Positions 12,607-16,267 of a DNA stretch of 16,267 bases are shown here, one piece after another. Source of the stretch: JBQCHF01 sp051953655 (lineage in GTDB: Bacteria; Actinomycetota; Actinomycetes; Motilibacterales; Motilibacteraceae). The DNA lies in assembly GCA_051953655.1 (NCBI GenBank), contig JBQCIO010000199.1, positions 1 to 16,267 of the forward strand, given 5' to 3'. Positions within the stretch are counted from its first letter, which is position 1, and each line of letters begins with the position of its first letter. A program made the translations under genes and the position numbers. The notes beneath the pieces are model-generated. The model made no database searches and was not told where the DNA came from. It saw nothing but the letters and a program-made list of their open reading frames with translations.

Positions 12607-13986
12607 TCAGCGGGGTGGTGGTTCGCGTCTGATCCAGGGGCGTGCGGGGTCGATCCAGGCGGGTGGTCGCCATTCGACGACGCCGGGTTCGCTGGTGCGT
12701 CGCAGGTCCCAGCCGCCTTCGTGGACGAGCCAGTGCTCGTGGCCGCACAGCGGCGCGCTGTTCGTAAGGCTGGTGGGGCCGTCGTCGGCCCAGTGGTCCA
12801 GGTGGTGGGCGGTGGTATGCGTCGGTGGGGCATTGCAGCCGATGCCGCAACAACCGCCGAACTCCACCGCGAGGGCCCGGTAGATGGTGGCGGTCGCCAG
12901 ACGGACCTCTCTGCCGAGGTCGAGCGGTTGGCCTCTGCTGCCGAGGTCGAGCGGTTGGCCTCTGCTGCCGAGGACGACGGGGACGAGCTTGGCGTCGCAC
13001 GCGAGCCGTCTCAGGGTGGCGGGGGCGAGGCGGTCGCCGTGCTCGGTGAGTCCGGGCAGGTAGCCAGCGGGCTGACCCGTGTCCGCGTCGACCAGGCCGG
13101 CTGCGGTCGTGCGGGACTCCAGGGTCTGCAGCGGCATGGTGATGAGGGCCTGGACGGGTTCGCCGTGCCGCAGGGGCAGGTCGTCGTGGTCGGCCGCGAG
13201 GCGGACCAGGGTGGCGAGGGCGTCGGCGCGGCGCTGGGGCAGGGTCCTGCGCGCCGAGCGGGGTAGCGCGGATTCCTCGTCGTTCTCGGCCTCGGTGCGC
13301 ATCACCGCGTCGAGGGTGGTCATCAGCAGGGACGCGGTCTCCTTGGTGAGGCGCCCGCTGATCCGGTACATGGCTCCGTCGGTGCCCACGTCGGGGGTGA
13401 TGGCGACCTCGCGCAGGGAGTGGGCGAGCTTCTCGTCCTCGTCGAGCTTCTTGCCGCGGTCCGGGTCGAGCACGTCGGCGATCCTCGCCGCGGCGGTGAC
13501 CAGTCCCTTGCGGGTCAGCTCCGGTGCCCGCTCGAGGAGGAACTCCTCCCCATCCTCGACGTCGGCGACGGTGACCGTCCCGATCCGCTTGATCAACCGA
13601 AGGCCGTCGACGATGGCCAGGGCCTTGGTCTCGCAGACGGACCCGTCGGCGATCGCGGCCAGCACCTGGTCGCTGCCTTCGCGGGCGAGGCGGACCTGCT
13701 TGGCGGCGTCGACGTGGTCGATCGTGAGCAGCTGGGCCAGCCAGAACGGGGTGGTGCGGGCGTGCAGCGCGTCGGCGACGGAGCGGTCGTCGGCCTCCTT
13801 CACCAGCGAGAGTCGCAGCGCGGCGAGCTGGTTCTCCAGCGACACCACCAGCTGCACCGACGGCCCGAGCTGCCCGGACTCCAGCTGCCAGAGGGGCGCC
13901 GCCACCGCCCGCGCGACCGCTTCGCCCAGCGCAGCAAGCGCGTCGGGGAGCGCGTGCTGCGGGGGCGGGGCGACGTCCTCTGACAT
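12607..13986 (-). CDS. DUF222 / HNH endonuclease-like protein (13E12 family type)
   Basis: This 459-residue protein has DUF222 over about residues 15-330, mostly helical, and a C-terminal HNH domain (about 365-435). HNH marks are the CxxxC of GGCCGIGC (C380, C384), AHHLDHW (H394, H395), the Asn of LTNSAPLC (N409, C414) and HEHWLVHEGGW (H418, H422). Families of this type occur in many copies in actinobacteria, and M. tuberculosis has them as 13E12 repeats. Nuclease activity is predicted, not shown. ATG 13986 has a TAGGTT box 6 nt upstream and no Shine-Dalgarno site. A 27-bp tandem duplication adds SRGQPLDLG (residues 341-349, repeated at 350-358) just before the conserved PLDLGR segment that leads into HNH. 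The frame remains open, so the gene is probably intact. Confidence 0.92.
   Translation of the reverse strand: MSEDVAPPPQHALPDALAALGEAVARAVAAPLWQLESGQLGPSVQLVVSLENQLAALRLSLVKEADDRSVADALHARTTPFWLAQLLTIDHVDAAKQVRLAREGSDQVLAAIADGSVCETKALAIVDGLRLIKRIGTVTVADVEDGEEFLLERAPELTRKGLVTAAARIADVLDPDRGKKLDEDEKLAHSLREVAITPDVGTDGAMYRISGRLTKETASLLMTTLDAVMRTEAENDEESALPRSARRTLPQRRADALATLVRLAADHDDLPLRHGEPVQALITMPLQTLESRTTAAGLVDADTGQPAGYLPGLTEHGDRLAPATLRRLACDAKLVPVVLGSRGQPLDLGSRGQPLDLGREVRLATATIYRALAVEFGGCCGIGCNAPPTHTTAHHLDHWADDGPTSLTNSAPLCGHEHWLVHEGGWDLRRTSEPGVVEWRPPAWIDPARPWIRREPPPR
12911..12973 (-). repeat. 27-bp in-frame tandem duplication, 2.3 copies
   Basis: Bases 12911-12937 and 12938-12964 are identical, followed by a 9-bp partial third copy (12965-12973). 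The copies show no divergence, so the duplication is recent or gene-converted. It doubles nine residues of the DUF222/HNH protein. Confidence 0.93.
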
Positions 13987-13992
13987 GCCTCG

Positions 13993-13998
13993 AACCTA
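13993..13998 (-). promoter_or_regulatory. TAGGTT -10 box, leaderless start of the HNH gene
   Basis: Read on the minus strand, TAGGTT is followed by 6 nt (CGAGGC) and the ATG at 13986. No Shine-Dalgarno site is present. Confidence 0.55.
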
Positions 13999-14130
13999 GA
14001 CGGCGCTACCGACAGTTTCGCTCCACGTTCCCCAGCTCCAGCAACCGTTTCTCGATGTCCCTATGCAGGGGGACCTGTTGCCCTGGTGAGGTGCCGGCCA
14101 CCGCGACAGCGTCCAGGAGTGTCGGCGCAC

Positions 14131-14829
14131 GTGACGATGACGACTCGGGAACCCCGACGTCGCTGGTCGGCGCGATCCACGGCCTTGGCGGCGGTCCTGA
14201 CCGTCGTCACCGCGTGCAGCGGCGGGAACGGCGTACGTCCCGCCGGGGACATCATCACGCTGCCCGCACCGAGCACGCGCGGACTCGTGTCGGTGGAGCA
14301 GGCACTCTCCCAGCGCCGTTCCGTGCGGGACTTCACTGCCGAGCCGCTCACCCGAGGCCAGGTCGCGCAGCTGCTGTGGTCGGGGCAGGGCGAGAACCGG
14401 CCAGGGCGGCGGACCGCTCCCAGCGCGGGCGCGCTCTATCCGGTGACGCTCTACGCGGTCGCCGCCGACCAGGTGCTGCAGTTCCTCCCGAGCGGGCACC
14501 GGGCACGGATCTGGCAGCAGCCGGCGGTTCAGGGCGACCTCGCTGACGCCAGCAGCGGGGACCAGCAGGTGGTGAGAGGGGCGCCGGTGGTGCTGGTCGT
14601 CACCGTGACCCCGGCAAGGACCAGGGCGAAGTACGGCAGCAGGGGAGTGCGCTACGCCGACCTGGAGGCGGGGCACGTTGCGGAGAACGTGCTGCTGCAG
14701 GCGGTGGCGCTCGGGTTGGGCGCGGTGGTCGTCGGCGGCTTCGACGACGGCGCGGTCGCCAGCGCGCTCACCCTGCCCGGGGGCGAGGAGCCTCGGTACC
14801 TGGTGCCGGTGGGGCACCCGGTCGGATGA
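14131..14829 (+). CDS. SagB/ThcOx-like nitroreductase, predicted lipoprotein
   Basis: This 232-residue FMN-dependent nitroreductase-fold protein is of the SagB/ThcOx dehydrogenase type. QRRSVRDF (61-68) is the FMN-phosphate-contacting motif at the start of the fold, APSAGALYPV (96-105) is the SagB/ThcOx signature, and AENVLLQAVALGLGAVVVGG (184-203) is the C-terminal helix-strand. The N-terminus is a signal peptide with lipobox VVTAC (C29) after a hydrophobic ALAAVLTV stretch. The basic PRRRWSARS before it weakly resembles a Tat motif. Start options are GTG 14119, GTG 14131 and ATG 14137. AGGAG at 14115-14119 favours 14131 (11-nt gap). No TOMM/lanthipeptide-type precursor or cyclodehydratase gene is nearby, so azoline oxidation is not supported here. 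It converges on map with 4 bp between stops. Confidence 0.87.
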   Translation: MTMTTREPRRRWSARSTALAAVLTVVTACSGGNGVRPAGDIITLPAPSTRGLVSVEQALSQRRSVRDFTAEPLTRGQVAQLLWSGQGENRPGRRTAPSAGALYPVTLYAVAADQVLQFLPSGHRARIWQQPAVQGDLADASSGDQQVVRGAPVVLVVTVTPARTRAKYGSRGVRYADLEAGHVAENVLLQAVALGLGAVVVGGFDDGAVASALTLPGGEEPRYLVPVGHPVG

Positions 14830-14833
14830 CGCC

Positions 14834-15679
14834 TCAGGGCAGGGTCAGCACCTCGGCGCCGTCGTCGGTGACGACCAGGGTGTGCTCGAACTGCGCGGTG
14901 CGCTTGCGGTCCTTCGTGACGACCGTCCAGCCGTCGGCCCACATGTCCCACTCGTGCGTGCCCAGGGTGAGCATGGGCTCGATCGTGAAGGTCATGCCCG
15001 TCTCCATGAGCGTGTCCGCGTGCGGGTCGTCGTAGTGCGGGATGACCAGCCCGGTGTGGAAGCCGGTGCCGATGCCGTGCCCGGTGAAGTCGCGGACCAC
15101 CCCGTAGCCGAACCGCTTCGCGTAGCTCTCGATGACCCGGCCGATGACGTTGACCGGCCGGCCCGGCTTCACCGCGCGGATGCCGCGCTCCAGGGCCTCA
15201 CGGGTGCGCTCGACCAGCAGCCGCGACTCCTCGTCGACCTCGCCGCAGAGGTAGGTGGCGTCGGTGTCGCCGTGCACCCCGTGGATGAAGGCGGTGATGT
15301 CGATGTTGACGATGTCGCCGTCCTGCAGCTCGGTGGAGTCCGGGATGCCGTGGCAGACGACCTCGTTGACCGAGGTGCACAGCGACTTCGGGAAGCCGCG
15401 GTAGCCGAGCGTGGAGGGGTAGGCGCCGTGGTCGCAGAGGAACTCGTGGCCGATCCGGTCCAGCTCGTCGGTGGTCGCCCCGGGCTTGACGTGCTCGGCC
15501 ACCTCGGCCATCGCCTGGGCCGCGATGCGCCCGGCGATCCGCATGCGCTCGATCGTCTCGGCGTCCTTGACCTCCGGGCCGCGGTAGGGAGCCGGCGTCG
15601 GCTTGCCGACGTACTCAGGGCGCTCGATGGAGGCGGGCACGGAGCGTTCGGGGGACAGGGTTCCTGGCACGAGCGGCAT
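14834..15679 (-). CDS. map: Methionine aminopeptidase, type I, MapB-like
   Basis: This 281-residue enzyme removes the initiator methionine from new proteins. All metal ligands are present: D127 (NIDITAF), D138 (GDTDATY), H201 (GHGIGTGFH), E234 (TIEPM) and E265 (QFEHTL), with H110 in CHGIPD. The N-terminal extension of about 40 residues (PGTLSPERSVPASIERPEYVGK, in part) is the Pro-rich SH3-binding-like segment of the mycobacterial MetAP1c (MapB, Rv2861c) form. Sequence runs parallel to that protein along its whole length from memory. ATG 15679 has a TAGACT box 7 nt upstream and no Shine-Dalgarno site. The same frame stays open upstream to 16063, but that stretch is not protein-like. Confidence 0.97.
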   Translation of the reverse strand: MPLVPGTLSPERSVPASIERPEYVGKPTPAPYRGPEVKDAETIERMRIAGRIAAQAMAEVAEHVKPGATTDELDRIGHEFLCDHGAYPSTLGYRGFPKSLCTSVNEVVCHGIPDSTELQDGDIVNIDITAFIHGVHGDTDATYLCGEVDEESRLLVERTREALERGIRAVKPGRPVNVIGRVIESYAKRFGYGVVRDFTGHGIGTGFHTGLVIPHYDDPHADTLMETGMTFTIEPMLTLGTHEWDMWADGWTVVTKDRKRTAQFEHTLVVTDDGAEVLTLP

Positions 15680-15686
15680 GCGCGCG

Positions 15687-15692
15687 AGTCTA
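15687..15692 (-). promoter_or_regulatory. TAGACT -10 box, leaderless start of map
   Basis: Read on the minus strand, TAGACT is followed by 7 nt (CGCGCGC) and the ATG at 15679. There is no Shine-Dalgarno site. Confidence 0.6.
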
Positions 15693-15982
15693 GGCCGCGC
15701 CTGCTGGACCATCGCCGGCTCGCGAAGCGTGGCATCCCGACCGGCTGCAGCATTGGACCCCACCCGGCGTCGTCCCTCGGAGAACACCGCTACGAGGAAC
15801 TCCTCCGCCGTGCCGGACCGGGTGCCACGGCCCGCCCCCTGATCGACGGAAGATCCACCGGACACGTCCCAGGAGCCCTTGTTCTCCCCGCGACCGGCGC
15901 TCCTGGGGCAGGCTGGGCGGCAAGAGCCCGGTGGGCGCGGCCCGGGCGTGAGGACCGGGGTGCGAGTGGGAAGGAGAGCGGC
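15693..15982. other. Intergenic region with a 9-bp inverted repeat
   Basis: No gene is convincing here; the open frames on both strands look like by-products of high GC. CCCAGGAGC (15868-15876) and GCTCCTGGG (15899-15907) form a perfect 9-bp inverted repeat with a 22-nt loop, about 75 bp before the next start. It is possibly an operator or a leader hairpin. Confidence 0.4.
15971..15976 (+). promoter_or_regulatory. Shine-Dalgarno AAGGAG before GTG 15983
   Basis: AAGGAG lies 6 nt before GTG and decides the start over the ATG at 16019. Confidence 0.75.
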
Positions 15983-16267
15983 GTGATCTTCGGCCGAGGC
16001 AAGAAGGGCGAGCAGCGGATGACGAACGTCGAGGGGCCCCCCTGGTACTGGTCGCTGACCCACTCCCGGGTGGAGGGGCCCGAGGGCGACCCCAACGACC
16101 AGCGGCTCGGGCCCTACCAGACCCGTGAGGAGGCCGAGCGGGCGCTGGCGACCGCTCGTCGGCGCACCGAGGAGTGGGACGTGGCCGAGCGCGGCTACAA
16201 CGCGGGGGACTCGCGCCCCAGCGTCGCCGCGGGGGGGGGGGGGGCCCCCCCCCCGGCGGGCCCCCCC
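15983..16267 (+). CDS. Small conserved actinobacterial protein, truncated at window end
   Basis: The frame has no stop before the window ends, so this is a partial gene. About 83 residues are reliable: MIFGRGKKGEQRM, then WYWSLTHSRVEGPEG, RLGPYQTREEAERALATA and EEWDVAERG. The W-Y/F...K/H..VE...G.....RLGPY.T..EAE.AL.....R.EEWD pattern is a conserved small soluble protein of actinobacteria as I remember it; its role is unknown. It has no membrane segment. The reading from about 16231 on is only G and C runs and its translation (poly-Gly/Pro) should not be trusted. It is divergent from map. Confidence 0.75.
   Translation, partial: MIFGRGKKGEQRMTNVEGPPWYWSLTHSRVEGPEGDPNDQRLGPYQTREEAERALATARRRTEEWDVAERGYNAGDSRPSVAAGGGGAPPPAGPP
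16231..16267. other. G/C homopolymer tail at window end
   Basis: About 14 G are followed by about 10 C, GGCGGG and 7 C. The tract is self-complementary and mirrors the start of the window. It is most likely an artefact of assembly or base-calling at a contig end. Confidence 0.65.

Noticed and set aside
14131..14829. Azole/azoline-peptide (TOMM) biosynthetic cluster suggested by the SagB-like gene
   Set aside because: No cyclodehydratase, precursor peptide or transporter lies nearby; the neighbours are an HNH protein and map.
15680..16063. N-terminal extension of map to the far upstream open frame
   Set aside because: The extension is not protein-like, overlaps the divergent gene at 15983, and the conserved MapB N-terminus plus the TAGACT box place the start at 15679.
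1..16267. CRISPR array, IS element or toxin-antitoxin pair
   Set aside because: No regularly spaced repeats, transposase motifs or paired small toxin-like genes were seen on either strand.

Overview
The window reads as chromosomal DNA from a very GC-rich (over 70% by eye) free-living actinobacterium. Signs of this are GTG starts, an actinobacterial RNase P RNA, the Nif3 / zinc-ribbon / RNase H-phosphatase gene trio in the order known from Mycobacterium tuberculosis (Rv2230c-Rv2229c-Rv2228c), a MapB-type methionine aminopeptidase, a DUF222/HNH (13E12-like) protein and DUF3618 / DUF1469 membrane proteins. The flavour suggests the Frankia/Geodermatophilaceae side of the phylum, but that is inference. 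Both ends are runs of G and C that look like contig-end artefacts.

Layout. 1-275: low-complexity edge, a strong hairpin and tRNA-Val(UAC). 361-630: a small one-TM membrane protein. 671-4441: a plus-strand operon-like block of Nif3-like protein, coiled-coil zinc-ribbon protein, bifunctional RNase H/phosphatase and a NUDIX hydrolase. 4497-6412: a minus-strand pair, yaaA followed by an ArsB-type permease. 6413-6702: an intergenic region with a 94-bp near-perfect palindrome. 6703-8878: a minus-strand, translationally coupled three-gene operon of LEA-like/coiled-coil and holin-like membrane proteins. 9045-10475: an RNB-family ribonuclease. 10513-10916: rnpB. 11109-11756: a secreted or anchored Thr/Lys/Ala-rich protein. 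11757-12532: a possibly decayed stretch and a small membrane protein. 12607-13986 (minus): DUF222/HNH protein with an in-frame 27-bp tandem duplication. 14131-14829: a lipoprotein-type SagB-like nitroreductase, converging after 4 bp on map (14834-15679, minus). 15983-end: a truncated small conserved actinobacterial protein.

Functional themes. Several genes touch RNA processing (RNase H, RNB nuclease, RNase P RNA, tRNA-Val) and protein maturation (map). Others suggest stress and envelope physiology (YaaA, ArsB-like pump, the LEA-like/holin/DUF3618 operon). No phage, CRISPR, IS element or biosynthetic cluster is visible; most of the window is ordinary core genome.

The features most worth a second look are the 94-bp palindrome at 6480-6573, a recurrent TANNNT box 6-7 nt before five start codons (and about 8 nt before the rnpB 5' end) that implies leaderless transcription, a probable CTG start in the zinc-ribbon gene, a four-copy 11-bp repeat between converging genes, and an apparently exported flavin nitroreductase.
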